NCBI RefSeq assembly: GCF_020715685.1
Contig: NZ_CP085840.1
Location: 3,038,001 to 3,102,000 of the forward strand
Direction: 5' to 3'
From: Dermatobacter hominis
GTDB taxonomy: Bacteria > Actinomycetota > Acidimicrobiia > Acidimicrobiales > Microtrichaceae
Length of the DNA stretch: 64,000 bases
Under the pieces are notes generated by a model. The model was given only the letters and a program-made list of their open reading frames with translations, searched no databases and was not told the DNA's origin. This document shows, in pieces, positions 55,299 through 63,595 of this stretch. The stretch's first letter is position 1; every line of letters begins with the position of its first letter. The translations under genes were made by a program, and so were the position numbers.

Positions 55299-56426
55299 TC
55301 AGCCGCCGGGTTCGAGCCGCTCGACCGGATCGGGCCCGTACCCGCCGGCGACAGGTGAGTCGGCATCGTCGCGCGGGATGTCGATCCCCTTGCGGCGGAG
55401 CAGCGCGACGCAGACCCAGCCGATCGGCACGACCAGCCAGTGCGACATGAGCCGGAAGGCGACCGAGGCGGCGAGCGCGGTCGACGCGTCGGTGCCCGTC
55501 GCCGTCAGCCCGACCACCAGGGCGGCCTCGACCTGACCGGCCCCGCCCGGGATGATCGGGATCGCCCCGGCCAGCTGGCTGGTCCCGTAGATCGCCAGGA
55601 TCGACCCCCACGCCGACAGGTCCGTCGGCGTCCCCCCGCCCATGGCCGCGACGGCGGCGACGAGCGCGACGAACTCGCCAATCCAGCTCAGCACCTGCAG
55701 CACCCACGCCGCGGTCCAGCGGCCGGGACCGGCGCGCACGGCGCCGAACGAGTCGACGAACCGGTCCGCCAGGTCCGCCGCCGCCCCACCGGCGTCCTCG
55801 TGCGCATCGCCACCCGAGGTGGTGGCGCGGGCAGTGACGAGGCGGCGGAGCGCGAGCCAGGCCCGGACGCACCACTCGGCCGGGCGGCGCAGCACCCACG
55901 GGTTCCGGGTGATGGCGAAGAAGGCGCCGAGCAGGACCAGCGCGACGGCCCCGGGGAGCAGCGCCCGGCTCGGGTCCTCGCCGGCGACCGCGTACCCCGC
56001 CAGCGTCATGAACACGAGCACCGCCGGGGCGACGACACCGGTGGCGATCGTCGTCCACCCCGCCAGGCCGCCGTCGGCGCCGGCCTCGCGATAGCGCTGG
56101 ACCATGTAGCCCGTGGCCAGCGCGCCGCCGGCCGGGAGCGTCGCCGCGATCGCGCCGCTGGCGAAGGACGCGGTGGTCGCCCGGCCGAGGGGCAGGTGGG
56201 CGCCGCCGGCGCCGAGCAGGACGGAGCGCACACCGGCGAACAGGACGATCGACACGATGCTCGTGACCGACCCGATGGCGATCCAGGTCCAGTCGGCGTG
56301 GGTGAGGAGCTCGGCCGCGTCGACGACCTGGTCCCACTCCGCGACGACGAACACCGCCAGCCCGGCCAGTGCGAGCACCACGACCGCGGCGCGCAGCCAC
56401 CGGCCGGATCGCTGCGGGCCGTCCAT
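55299..56426 (-). CDS. LPG-synthase-type transmembrane protein (UPF0104/AglD-like)
   Basis: This is a 375-residue membrane protein with eight or so transmembrane helices and the family motif IIPGGAGQVEAALV near residue 290. The family is the transmembrane half of lysylphosphatidylglycerol synthase/flippase (MprF) and of glycosyltransferase-associated flippases; without the catalytic soluble domain it likely acts in lipid or polyprenyl-linked glycan transport. Its stop faces the DUF4032 gene with only 7 bases between. A charged cytosolic segment splits the helices at about 195-225. Confidence 0.88.
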   Translation of the reverse strand: MDGPQRSGRWLRAAVVVLALAGLAVFVVAEWDQVVDAAELLTHADWTWIAIGSVTSIVSIVLFAGVRSVLLGAGGAHLPLGRATTASFASGAIAATLPAGGALATGYMVQRYREAGADGGLAGWTTIATGVVAPAVLVFMTLAGYAVAGEDPSRALLPGAVALVLLGAFFAITRNPWVLRRPAEWCVRAWLALRRLVTARATTSGGDAHEDAGGAAADLADRFVDSFGAVRAGPGRWTAAWVLQVLSWIGEFVALVAAVAAMGGGTPTDLSAWGSILAIYGTSQLAGAIPIIPGGAGQVEAALVVGLTATGTDASTALAASVAFRLMSHWLVVPIGWVCVALLRRKGIDIPRDDADSPVAGGYGPDPVERLEPGG

Positions 56427-56540
56427 GCGGCGATCGTACGGCCGGGCGCAGGTCGCGGAGCGTCCGACGGTCGCTTCGACGCCCGAACGAGGTGCACCGA
56501 GGATCGGCGGAGTGCCCCGAACCCCTCAGGACCCGTTGGC

Positions 56541-56546
56541 TAGGGT
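56541..56546 (+). promoter_or_regulatory. -10 box for leaderless LytR_C mRNA
   Basis: TAGGGT ends exactly 6 bases before the ATG at 56553, with no ribosome site between. This is the cleanest leaderless start in the window. Confidence 0.6.
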
Positions 56547-56552
56547 TCTCAC

Positions 56553-57269
56553 ATGGCCACCACGCAGCGACCGAGGAACCCGCGCTCGTCGGCTCCTCCG
56601 CCCGGTCCGAACCCGGTGAACCGTGGTCTCATCCTGATCGCGGTCGGCGTCGTGCTGGCCGTCATCCTGCTGATCAAGGCCGGCGGCGCCGGCTTCGACG
56701 GCGACAGCTCCGACCTCGAGATCGGCGCTGGCGACGACAAGGTCACCACCACCACCGAGGCCACCACGACCACCGTCGCCGAGCAGGCACCGCAGACCGT
56801 CCAGGTCGTCGCGGCCAACGGCTCCGGCACCTCGGGCCTGGCCGCCAAGACCGGCCAGCTCCTCGCGCAGTCCGGCTACACGCAGGTCGTGGCGACCGAC
56901 TCGCTGCAGCCGGTGACCGCGTCGCAGGTCCTCTACGCCAACGGCTACGAGGCCAACGCCAAGTCGATCGCCGCCGCCCTCGGCCTGCCCGAGACGGCCG
57001 TGCAGCCGCTCGCCCCCGGCACCCAGCTGGCCAAGAACCAGCCGCCGACGTCGGGCGTCATCGTGATGATCGGTCCCGACCTCGTGGCCAAGGTCAACGC
57101 CGGCGGGACCGCCGGCGGGACGGCCGGCGCGACCACGACGACCGTGGCCGGCGGCACCGGGAGCACGAGCGGCACCGGGACCGGCGGCGCGACGACCACG
57201 ACCGTGAAGTCCGGGACGTCGACCGCGGGCGCCACGGGCACCGGCGGCGTCACGACCACGACCCGCTGA
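56553..57269 (+). CDS. LytR C-terminal-domain membrane protein
   Basis: This is a 238-residue single-pass membrane protein: short cytosolic N-terminus, transmembrane helix at about 24-45, a Thr-rich linker (about 63-78), and a LytR_C domain (about 82-180, beginning VQVVAANGSGTSGLAAKTGQLL). LytR_C domains accompany cell-wall glycopolymer ligases in actinomycetes. The C-terminus ends in Gly/Thr-rich repeats with several TTTT stretches. otsB follows after 13 bases, possibly on the same transcript. Confidence 0.82.
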   Translation: MATTQRPRNPRSSAPPPGPNPVNRGLILIAVGVVLAVILLIKAGGAGFDGDSSDLEIGAGDDKVTTTTEATTTTVAEQAPQTVQVVAANGSGTSGLAAKTGQLLAQSGYTQVVATDSLQPVTASQVLYANGYEANAKSIAAALGLPETAVQPLAPGTQLAKNQPPTSGVIVMIGPDLVAKVNAGGTAGGTAGATTTTVAGGTGSTSGTGTGGATTTTVKSGTSTAGATGTGGVTTTTR

Positions 57270-57282
57270 GCCGGCCGTCGAC

Positions 57283-58050
57283 GTGGGCGTCCCCGACGCG
57301 CTCGAACCGTTCCGCACCCACGCCGCCGACGCGCTGGTCGCGTTCGACTTCGACGGCACGCTCGCGCCGATCGTCGACGACCCCGAGGCCGCGGCCCCGA
57401 TGGACGGCGTGGCCGCCGCCCTCGAACGGCTGGCGGCCCGCTTCGGCGAGGTCGCCGTCATCTCGGGCCGGCCGCTCGCGTTCCTCGAGCGCTGGTTCCC
57501 CGAGCCGTCCGGCGTCACGCTCGTCGGGCTCTACGGGTTGGAGGCGCGACGCCTGGGCGAGCGGGCCGACCACCCGACCTCGGGCGTGTGGCGCGAGACG
57601 ATGGCCGACGTCGCCGGGCTGGCGCGCATGAAGGGCCCCGAGGGCATGGACATCGAGCTCAAGGGCCTGTCGATCACGCTGCACTACCGGCGTCGCCCCG
57701 AGCTCGAGGGCGAGGTCATCGCCTGGGCCGAGCAGATCGCCGGGCCGACCGGCCTGCGGGCCCGACCGGCGAAGATGAGCGTGGAGCTCCACCCGCCGAT
57801 CGACGAGGACAAGGGCACCGTCCTGCAGCGGCTCGCCGGCTCGCACACCGGCCCCGTGCTGTTCGCCGGCGACGACCTCGGCGACGTCCCCGCCTTCCAG
57901 GTGCTCGACGAGCTGCGGGCGGCGGGTCGGGGCGTGCTCGCCGTCGTGGTCGACGGGCCCGAGGTGCCCGGCGCGCTCCGGGACCGTGCCGACCTGTTGG
58001 TCGACGGACCGGCCGCCGTCGCCGACCTGGTCCTCGCCCTCGGCACCTGA
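57283..58050 (+). CDS. otsB: Trehalose-6-phosphate phosphatase
   Basis: This is a 255-residue HAD-superfamily phosphatase. The nucleophile motif FDFDGTLAP has D22 and D24; later motifs are VISGRPL, a substrate-region MSVELHPP, and the metal motif FAGDDLGD. The length and motif order match OtsB, which releases trehalose from trehalose-6-phosphate. The GTG start lacks a strong ribosome site and lies 13 bases after the LytR_C gene. The synthase gene lies convergently, separated by a nested hairpin. Confidence 0.9.
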   Translation: MGVPDALEPFRTHAADALVAFDFDGTLAPIVDDPEAAAPMDGVAAALERLAARFGEVAVISGRPLAFLERWFPEPSGVTLVGLYGLEARRLGERADHPTSGVWRETMADVAGLARMKGPEGMDIELKGLSITLHYRRRPELEGEVIAWAEQIAGPTGLRARPAKMSVELHPPIDEDKGTVLQRLAGSHTGPVLFAGDDLGDVPAFQVLDELRAAGRGVLAVVVDGPEVPGALRDRADLLVDGPAAVADLVLALGT

Positions 58051-58068
58051 CGCGTCCCGATCCCACCC

Positions 58069-58118
58069 GCTCTGTCACGGCTCGCGGTGCTGAACGGCAC
58101 CGCCAGGCGGGACAGAGC
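58069..58118. terminator. Nested hairpin between otsB and otsA
   Basis: GCTCTGTC pairs with GACAGAGC over the outer span, and GCGGTGC pairs with GCACCGC inside. It lies between convergent genes and is suitable as a bidirectional terminator; no T-tract. Confidence 0.6.
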
Positions 58119-58135
58119 AGGAGATCGTCGTCCGG

Positions 58136-59527
58136 TCAGTCGTCGAGGGCGGCGAGCTGGTCGTCGAGCCAGTCGGCCGGCGTGCGCGCCTCGGCGGATC
58201 GCCGCAGCAGCGCGGCTCGGGCGGCGCGCTCCTCGGGGTCTCGGTCCAGCGCGGACCCGAGCGCCTCGGCGGTGGCCTCGATGTCGAACGGCGAGATGCC
58301 GTCGGCGGCGCCGACGAGCTCGGTCCACGCGCCGGCCTCGGTCGACAGGACGAGCTGCCCGTCGCGCTCGTTCACCATCGGGCCCTCCTTGGCGACCAGG
58401 TTGAGGCCGTCGCGGATCGGGTTCACCAGCAGCACGTCGTAGCGGCGCAGGGCGGCGATCGAGCGCGGGAAGTCGTCGTCGGTCATCAGCTCGACCGGCG
58501 TCCAGTCGGCGTCGCCCCAGCGCTCGTTGACCGACGCCGCCGCGGCCTCGACCTCGTCGCGGTAGCGGGCGTAGGCCGGCACGCCGAGCCGCGACGGGTA
58601 GCAGCAGGCGACGAAGGTGACGCGGCCGCGGAGGTCCTCGCGGCGCTCGAGCAGTCGGTCGTACGCGTGGAAGCCGCGCACGATGTTCTTCGACAGCTCC
58701 ATCCGGTCGACGCGCACGATGAGCTGCCGGTCGCCGACGAGCTCGTCGAGGTCGACCAGCGCGCTCGAGCAGTCCTCCTCGGCGACGACCCGACGCAGGT
58801 CGTCGATGTCGCTGTTGAGCGTCGACGCGAACACCTTGGCCCGGTCCGTCGGGTGGACGGTGCCCCAGCGCTGCTGCACCGCCGAGTAGTTCTCGGCCCA
58901 CTCGGGGACGTGGAAGCCGCACGCGTCGTGGGCGGCGAGCGCGTCGAGCATCTCGACGAGCGGGCCGGTGGCCATGGCTCGGGCGCCGTCGGGGCCGGCG
59001 AACGGCGTGTGGTGGAAGTGGACGAGCGACAGGTCGTCGCGGGCGGCCCGAACGGTCGGGGCCACCATCGTCAGGTGGTAGTCCTGCACGAGGACGACGG
59101 CACCCTCGGGGGCGTGGGCGGCGATGGCGGCGGCGAACCGGCGGTTCACGTCCTTGTACGAGTCCCAGCACTCCCGCCAGGTCGAGTCGAGCTCGGGCTC
59201 CCGGGTCAGGTCGAACAGGCCGTGGTGCATGAACCACAGGGTCTGGTTGGCGACGACGTCGTAGTAGCGGTCGAACTCGTCGGGTGGGACGTCGACGAGG
59301 TGGACGGGGTGGCCCTGTGCGGCGGGGAGGTCGTCGGCCGCGGCCTTGCGGTCGGCGTCGGACAGCGCCGCGGCGATCCAGGTGATGCGACCCTCGTCCA
59401 TGAGCGGCGCCAGACCCGAGACGAGCCCGCCACCGCCCCGCACGGGCACGAGCGTGCCGCCCTCGTCCTTGTAGCTGAGGGGCCCGCGGTTCGACGCGAG
59501 GACGATGGGGCGGTCGACCGTGTCCAC
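58136..59527 (-). CDS. otsA: GT20 trehalose-6-phosphate synthase-type glycosyltransferase
   Basis: This is a 463-residue GT20 enzyme. It has the N-terminal glycine loop NRGPLS...RGGGGLVSGLAPLM, VQDYHLTMVAP, LVHFHHTPF, the catalytic Arg/Lys in RVDRMELSKN (E. coli OtsA has an RLDYSKG-type segment) and NPIRDGLNLVAKEG for the nucleotide sugar. All key catalytic residues are retained. The SKN variant is widespread in actinomycete GT20 proteins and also in the VldE-type branch, so the exact acceptor (glucose-6-phosphate versus another phospho-sugar or polyol) is slightly uncertain; the nearby otsB supports trehalose. The GTG start has a TAGGGT box very close upstream. Confidence 0.82.
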   Translation of the reverse strand: MDTVDRPIVLASNRGPLSYKDEGGTLVPVRGGGGLVSGLAPLMDEGRITWIAAALSDADRKAAADDLPAAQGHPVHLVDVPPDEFDRYYDVVANQTLWFMHHGLFDLTREPELDSTWRECWDSYKDVNRRFAAAIAAHAPEGAVVLVQDYHLTMVAPTVRAARDDLSLVHFHHTPFAGPDGARAMATGPLVEMLDALAAHDACGFHVPEWAENYSAVQQRWGTVHPTDRAKVFASTLNSDIDDLRRVVAEEDCSSALVDLDELVGDRQLIVRVDRMELSKNIVRGFHAYDRLLERREDLRGRVTFVACCYPSRLGVPAYARYRDEVEAAAASVNERWGDADWTPVELMTDDDFPRSIAALRRYDVLLVNPIRDGLNLVAKEGPMVNERDGQLVLSTEAGAWTELVGAADGISPFDIEATAEALGSALDRDPEERAARAALLRRSAEARTPADWLDDQLAALDD

Positions 59528-59605
59528 CCACCCACCCTACGGGTTGGTCCTCGGGGTCCCGGTCGGCCACCCGCCCCGCCGGGGCGGCTCGCCGCCGGCG
59601 GGACG

Positions 59606-59611
59606 TAGGCT
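59606..59611 (+). promoter_or_regulatory. -10 box for leaderless glycerate kinase mRNA
   Basis: TAGGCT ends 8 bases before the GTG at 59620, with no ribosome site between. Confidence 0.5.
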
Positions 59612-59619
59612 CCCCGGCC

Positions 59620-60615
59620 GTGCGCATCGTGGTGGCTCCCGACAAGTTCCGGGGCACGGTCAGCGCCGTGGAGTGCGCCGAGGCGCTGGCCGCGCCGCTG
59701 CGCGGCGCGGGCCACGACGTGGTCGTCCGGCCGATGGCCGACGGCGGCGAGGGCACGCTCGACGCGCTCGGGGGGCCGAACCGGCGCACCGTCGTGACGG
59801 GGCCGAACGGCGACGCCGTCGAGGCCGAGTGGCGGTACGCAGGGCGCAGCGCGGTGATCGAGATGGCGAGGGCATCGGGTCTCGCCCTGGTGGGCGGGGC
59901 CGAGGGCAACGACGCGGTGGCGGCCTCGACCCACGGCACCGGGGAGCTCATCGCGGCCGCGCTCGACGCGGGGGCGAACGACGTGATCGTGGGCGTCGGC
60001 GGATCGGCGACGACCGACGGCGGGCTCGGCGCGCTGCGGGCGCTCTACCCCGTGCACCGGCTGCGCGGCGTCAGCCTCACGGTGGCCTGCGACGTACGGA
60101 CGCGGTTCGTCGACGCCGCCCGGGACTTCGCACCGCAGAAGGGCGCGTCGCCGACGCAGGTGAAGCTGCTCGAGCGCCGGCTGGAGCGGCTGCAGCAGGT
60201 GTACCTGGAGGAGTACGGCGTGGACGTGTCGGATCTCGAGGGCGCCGGCGCCGCCGGCGGCCTGGCGGGCGGTCTGGCCTGCGTGGGCGGCGAGCTGCTG
60301 AGCGGGTTCGACCTCGTGGCCGAGCGCCTCGCCCTGGACGCCGACGTCGAGGGCGCCGACCTCGTCGTGACCGGCGAGGGCTTCCTCGACGAGGAGTCGT
60401 TCGAGGGCAAGGTCGTGGGCGGCATGGTCGACCTCGCCCGCCACGTCGGAGTGCCGGTCGTCGCCGTCGTGGGGGAGTGCTTCGACGGCGCCGATGCGCT
60501 CGTGCCGACCGTGTCGCTCACGTCGAGGTTCGGTCGGGAGCGGGCGATGACCGAGACCGCGGCCCTGCTCGCCGAGGTCGCGCTGGAGCTGCCGTCCTTC
60601 GCCGAGCCCGGCTGA
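59620..60615 (+). CDS. Glycerate kinase (GlxK/GarK family)
   Basis: This is a 331-residue glycerate kinase of the type-2-producing family. The N-terminal VVAPDKFRGTVSAVECAEAL and VRPMADGGEGTLDAL are diagnostic, followed by ASTHGTGELIAAAL, VGVGGSATTDGGLGAL and a C-terminal DLVVTGEGFLDEESFEGK. It is slightly shorter than typical (370-380 residues). It phosphorylates glycerate; with the 3-phosphoglycerate-using GpgS encoded nearby, it could recycle glycerate released from glucosylglycerate (inference). The gene is convergent with the folP2-like gene. Confidence 0.9.
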   Translation: MRIVVAPDKFRGTVSAVECAEALAAPLRGAGHDVVVRPMADGGEGTLDALGGPNRRTVVTGPNGDAVEAEWRYAGRSAVIEMARASGLALVGGAEGNDAVAASTHGTGELIAAALDAGANDVIVGVGGSATTDGGLGALRALYPVHRLRGVSLTVACDVRTRFVDAARDFAPQKGASPTQVKLLERRLERLQQVYLEEYGVDVSDLEGAGAAGGLAGGLACVGGELLSGFDLVAERLALDADVEGADLVVTGEGFLDEESFEGKVVGGMVDLARHVGVPVVAVVGECFDGADALVPTVSLTSRFGRERAMTETAALLAEVALELPSFAEPG

Positions 60616-60637
60616 CCGGGTCAGCCCGGCTCACCGG

Positions 60638-60689
60638 CGTTCTGTGATGCTCGATACGTCTGGATCGACGTATCGAGCATCACAGAACG
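60638..60689. terminator. 23-bp perfect hairpin between convergent genes
   Basis: A 23-bp exact stem with a 6-base loop, beginning CGTTCTGTGATGCTCG at 60638. It lies between the glycerate kinase and folP2-like stops, with no T-tract. Such a long perfect stem is unusual for a terminator. Confidence 0.65.
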
Positions 60690-60731
60690 GGCTCGGGCGG
60701 GATCCGGCGCCCGTCCCTGGGAGGGATGCAC

Positions 60732-61604
60732 TCAGTCGGGGTCGTAGCGGATGGCGTCGTCCATCTCCATCGGACCGTCCGCGCCGTGGCGCAGGGCGGC
60801 GCGGACGGTGAGGAAGTCGACGGTCGACCGCACGTCGTGGACCCGGATCAGGTCCTGGTCCTGCAGGTCGACCGACGAGAGGACGCCGAGGGTGCCGGCG
60901 CCGCGGTCGCGGGGGAGGCGGCCGGTGAGCACGCCGACGAAGTCCTTGCGCGACACCGCCCACAGCACCCGGTCGATGCCGAGCTCGGCCCGCAGGCGCG
61001 GCACGGCGCGCAGGATGGCGACCGTCTCGTCGGGCGCCTTGTAGAGGTCGGGTCCGGGATCGAGGATCACCTGGTCGTCGCGCACGCCGGCGCGCTCGAG
61101 TCGCTCGAGGCGTTCGCCCACGAAGCGGAGGCAGTCCTCGACCGGGTCCGCGAGGCGCTCGCCGGTGGGACGGCGCTGCTTGGGGACCCCCGGGTTGAAC
61201 GCCACGACGATCGACGCGCCGGAGCCGGCGACGAGGTCGGCGAGCTCGAGGTCGCGCAGCCCGGACGGGTCGTTGACGATCGTGGCCCCGACCCGGAGCG
61301 CGGCGTCGGCGACCTGGTGGCGGTACGTGTCGACCGACAGCGTCACGTCGGGCACCCGCTCGCGGACGGCGGTGAGCACGGGCAGCAGCCGGGCCAGCTC
61401 GTTGTCGACCGAGATCTCGGGCTGGTCGGTCCGCAGCGACTGCGCGCCGACGTCGAGCACGTCGGCCCCGTCGGCGACCATCTGCACCGCGAGCGCCGCC
61501 CCGTCGGACGCGGCCACCTTGTTCTCGGAGAAGGAGTCGGGCGACGCGTTGAGCACGGCGAAGATGCCGGGCCGGGGCGCCCTCGACGGGTCGGCGTGGG
61601 TCAC
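60732..61604 (-). CDS. folP2: Dihydropteroate synthase-like protein, FolP2 type
   Basis: This is a 290-residue TIM-barrel protein of the DHPS family: NASPDSFSENK, VDVGAQSLR-like ADVLDVGAQSLR, SVDTYRHQVADAAL, NDPSGL, and VSRKDFVG near the C-terminus. The usual DPGIGFGKT loop is changed to DPGPDLYKAPDET, a variation typical of the actinobacterial FolP2 group, whose mycobacterial member lacks DHPS activity. Its GTG overlaps the gpgS stop (GTGA), so the pair is co-translated, as in mycobacteria where folP2 lies next to gpgS. A role near glucosylglycerate or another pterin-independent step is possible. Confidence 0.82.
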   Translation of the reverse strand: MTHADPSRAPRPGIFAVLNASPDSFSENKVAASDGAALAVQMVADGADVLDVGAQSLRTDQPEISVDNELARLLPVLTAVRERVPDVTLSVDTYRHQVADAALRVGATIVNDPSGLRDLELADLVAGSGASIVVAFNPGVPKQRRPTGERLADPVEDCLRFVGERLERLERAGVRDDQVILDPGPDLYKAPDETVAILRAVPRLRAELGIDRVLWAVSRKDFVGVLTGRLPRDRGAGTLGVLSSVDLQDQDLIRVHDVRSTVDFLTVRAALRHGADGPMEMDDAIRYDPD

Positions 61605-62638
61605 CGCTCCGCGTCCTCGTCGACCGGCCGGCCGCCCCGCAGCAGGTCCAGGTAGGCGGCGACCTCGATCATCGGCGGCCGCTCCGAGACGTCGACGGCG
61701 TGGGGCGGCCGCCCGGGCCGGAGCAGCTCCGCGACCGCCGGGATCGGCGCGGTGCCCTCGGGGCCGTGGAGGCCGCTCGTCTGGGCGTGGCGGAGGATCG
61801 TCTGCGCGACGGCCATCGCCTGCGGGCCGAGGTCCTCGAGCGGTCGGTTCCGGTGGCGGCGCTCCTGCAGGTCCACCTGCACCAGGCCGGTCGTGCCGCG
61901 CTGGCGGAGGTAGTGCAGCAGCAGGCCGACCTCGACGCCGTAGCCCTGCACGAACGGCAGGCGCTCGAGCACGCTCCGGCGGCCGCCGTACTCGCCCGAC
62001 AGCGGCTGGTACAGCCCGGCGAGCGCCGGGAACAGCAGCGACAGGAGCGGGCGCGCCACCAGCTCGGTGACCCGGCCGCCGCCCACGCCGTCGGCCTCGG
62101 GTCGGTGGTAGAAGCCCTTGACCAGCTCGACATCGGGTTCGCAGAGCAGCGGTCCGAGGAGCCCGGTGACGAGGTGGGCGCTGAAGTCGCTGAGGTCGGC
62201 GTCGCACCACAGCACCAGGTCGCCGTCGGTCACGTGCAGCGACTTCCAGAGCACCTCGCCCTTGCCGTGCGCCCGGCCGAACTCGGGCAGCACGTCGCCC
62301 GCGTGCACGACCCGCGCCCCGGCGTCCCGGGCCACCGACGCCGTGGCGTCGACCGAGTGGTCGTCGATGACGACGAGCTCGTCGACGAGCCCGACCTCGA
62401 CGGCGTCGCGGACGAGGACCTCCACGATCCGCCCGACCGTCGGCTCCTCGTTGCGGGCGGGCAGGCAGACCGACACCGTCGTGGGACCCTTCGTCGCCAC
62501 CAGCTCGTCGACGGTGCGGTCGGCGTGGTGGAACGACCGGATCGGCGGGCAGTCCAGCGCGGCGCCGGCATCGGTGGCCGCGCCGGCGGTCTGGCGCCGG
62601 TCGTCGTGGCCCGTCGGGGGTCGGTGCTCGCTGCTCAT
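61601..62638 (-). CDS. gpgS: Glucosyl-3-phosphoglycerate synthase
   Basis: This is a 345-residue GT81-family transferase. The N-terminal VSVCLPARNEEPTVGRIV is the nucleotide-binding start, DDHSVDATASVA and the DxD-type motif WCDADLSDF bind metal and UDP-glucose, and GEYGGRRSVLERLPFVQGYGVEVGLLL is the conserved acceptor region. GpgS makes glucosyl-3-phosphoglycerate, the first step to glucosylglycerate and to methylglucose lipopolysaccharides in mycobacteria. The first ~30 residues are unstructured. It is co-translated with folP2; the phosphatase gpgP is not seen in the window. Confidence 0.9.
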   Translation of the reverse strand: MSSEHRPPTGHDDRRQTAGAATDAGAALDCPPIRSFHHADRTVDELVATKGPTTVSVCLPARNEEPTVGRIVEVLVRDAVEVGLVDELVVIDDHSVDATASVARDAGARVVHAGDVLPEFGRAHGKGEVLWKSLHVTDGDLVLWCDADLSDFSAHLVTGLLGPLLCEPDVELVKGFYHRPEADGVGGGRVTELVARPLLSLLFPALAGLYQPLSGEYGGRRSVLERLPFVQGYGVEVGLLLHYLRQRGTTGLVQVDLQERRHRNRPLEDLGPQAMAVAQTILRHAQTSGLHGPEGTAPIPAVAELLRPGRPPHAVDVSERPPMIEVAAYLDLLRGGRPVDEDAER

Positions 62639-62866
62639 GGGTGCATCGCCGCGGCGGACCGGACGGGCCCGATCACGATCGGCCCGGGCAACCTATCCGC
62701 CCCCGTGGCGGGAATCGTGCGCGCCATCCTGGAGTTGACGTGCACGGCGCCGCCGCCACGGGACTTCACGTGGACGCCACCCCTGGTGGAGAATGCGACG
62801 CCTGCGACGGGGCCCTGACGCCCCGAACCGCTCGAACAACCGAGCGATCGATCGAGGAGCACGCAC

Positions 62867-63139
62867 ATGGTGACGATCAGGATCCCGACCACCCTCCGGA
62901 CGCTGACCGGCGGTTCGTCCTCGGTGGAGGTGGAGGGGGCGACGATCGGCGAGGTGCTCGCCAACCTCGACGCCGCGCACCCGGGCTTCAAGGATCGGCT
63001 CTTCGACGACGACGGCTCGCTCCGCCGCTTCGTCAACGTGTTCCTCGCCGACGACGACGTCCGCTACCTGGACGGTGTCGACACCGCCGTGACCGACGGC
63101 GCCGAGATCTCGATCATCCCCGCCGTCGCCGGCGGCTGA
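62867..63139 (+). CDS. cysO: CysO-type ubiquitin-like sulfur carrier
   Basis: This is a 90-residue beta-grasp protein of the MoaD/ThiS class ending in the obligatory Gly-Gly (IIPAVAGG). The IPTTLRTLTGGSSSVEVEG start and RRFVNVFLADDDVRYLDG middle closely resemble mycobacterial CysO, which carries a thiocarboxylate for cysteine synthesis with CysM and the peptidase Mec. None of those partners is in the window. The ATG has a purine-rich GAGGAG-type site about 10 bases upstream. Confidence 0.88.
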   Translation: MVTIRIPTTLRTLTGGSSSVEVEGATIGEVLANLDAAHPGFKDRLFDDDGSLRRFVNVFLADDDVRYLDGVDTAVTDGAEISIIPAVAGG

Positions 63140-63170
63140 CCCCCGTCCCCTCGTTCTGGCCCGTTCCGTT

Positions 63171-63222
63171 CGTTCTGGCTGTCGTTCTGCCGGTCCTGAC
63201 CGGCAGAACGACAGCCAGAACG
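63171..63222. repeat. 25-bp perfect hairpin downstream of cysO
   Basis: A 25-bp exact stem with a CT loop, beginning CGTTCTGGCTGTCG at 63171. It follows the cysO stop by 31 bases and precedes the next gene's promoter. It could be a terminator; there is no T-tract. Confidence 0.7.
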
Positions 63223-63227
63223 GGTCG

Positions 63228-63233
63228 TAGGCT
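63228..63233 (+). promoter_or_regulatory. -10 box for leaderless small gene
   Basis: TAGGCT ends 7 bases before the GTG at 63241, with no ribosome site between. Confidence 0.5.
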
Positions 63234-63240
63234 CGCGGAC

Positions 63241-63585
63241 GTGCACGACGACGAGCCGTTCGGCCACGAGCCCGACGACGATTCGGGCGGCCCGCCCGAG
63301 GTCGATCCGCTGCTGCCGCCGTTCCTCGTGCCGGTCTCCGACGAGCTCGCGCCGCCGATCGAGCCCACCCGGTCGAGCGGGATCCCGCATCGCTACCGCC
63401 GGTCGATCGGCGCCAGCGTCGTCGCGGCCGGTCTGCTCGGGCTGCGCGACGTGCTCGAGGATCCGAAGGACGACCGCCCGGTGGTCGAGCAGTTCGCCGA
63501 CGAGGGCGACAAGGACCGACCGATCGAGGTCGACCTCGATCCCGAGGACCCGTCCGCCAGCGTGGTCCGCCTCCGCGGCGTCTGA
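63241..63585 (+). CDS. Small acidic protein with one possible membrane segment, unknown function
   Basis: This 114-residue protein has an acidic, Asp/Pro-rich N-terminus, a short hydrophobic stretch near 57-68 (GASVVAAGLLGL) and an acidic C-terminus. I do not recognise the family. A TAGGCT box 7 bases ahead of the GTG supports a leaderless start. It lies between the long hairpin and a convergent membrane gene. Confidence 0.55.
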   Translation: MHDDEPFGHEPDDDSGGPPEVDPLLPPFLVPVSDELAPPIEPTRSSGIPHRYRRSIGASVVAAGLLGLRDVLEDPKDDRPVVEQFADEGDKDRPIEVDLDPEDPSASVVRLRGV

Positions 63586-63595
63586 GGGCGGCCCG

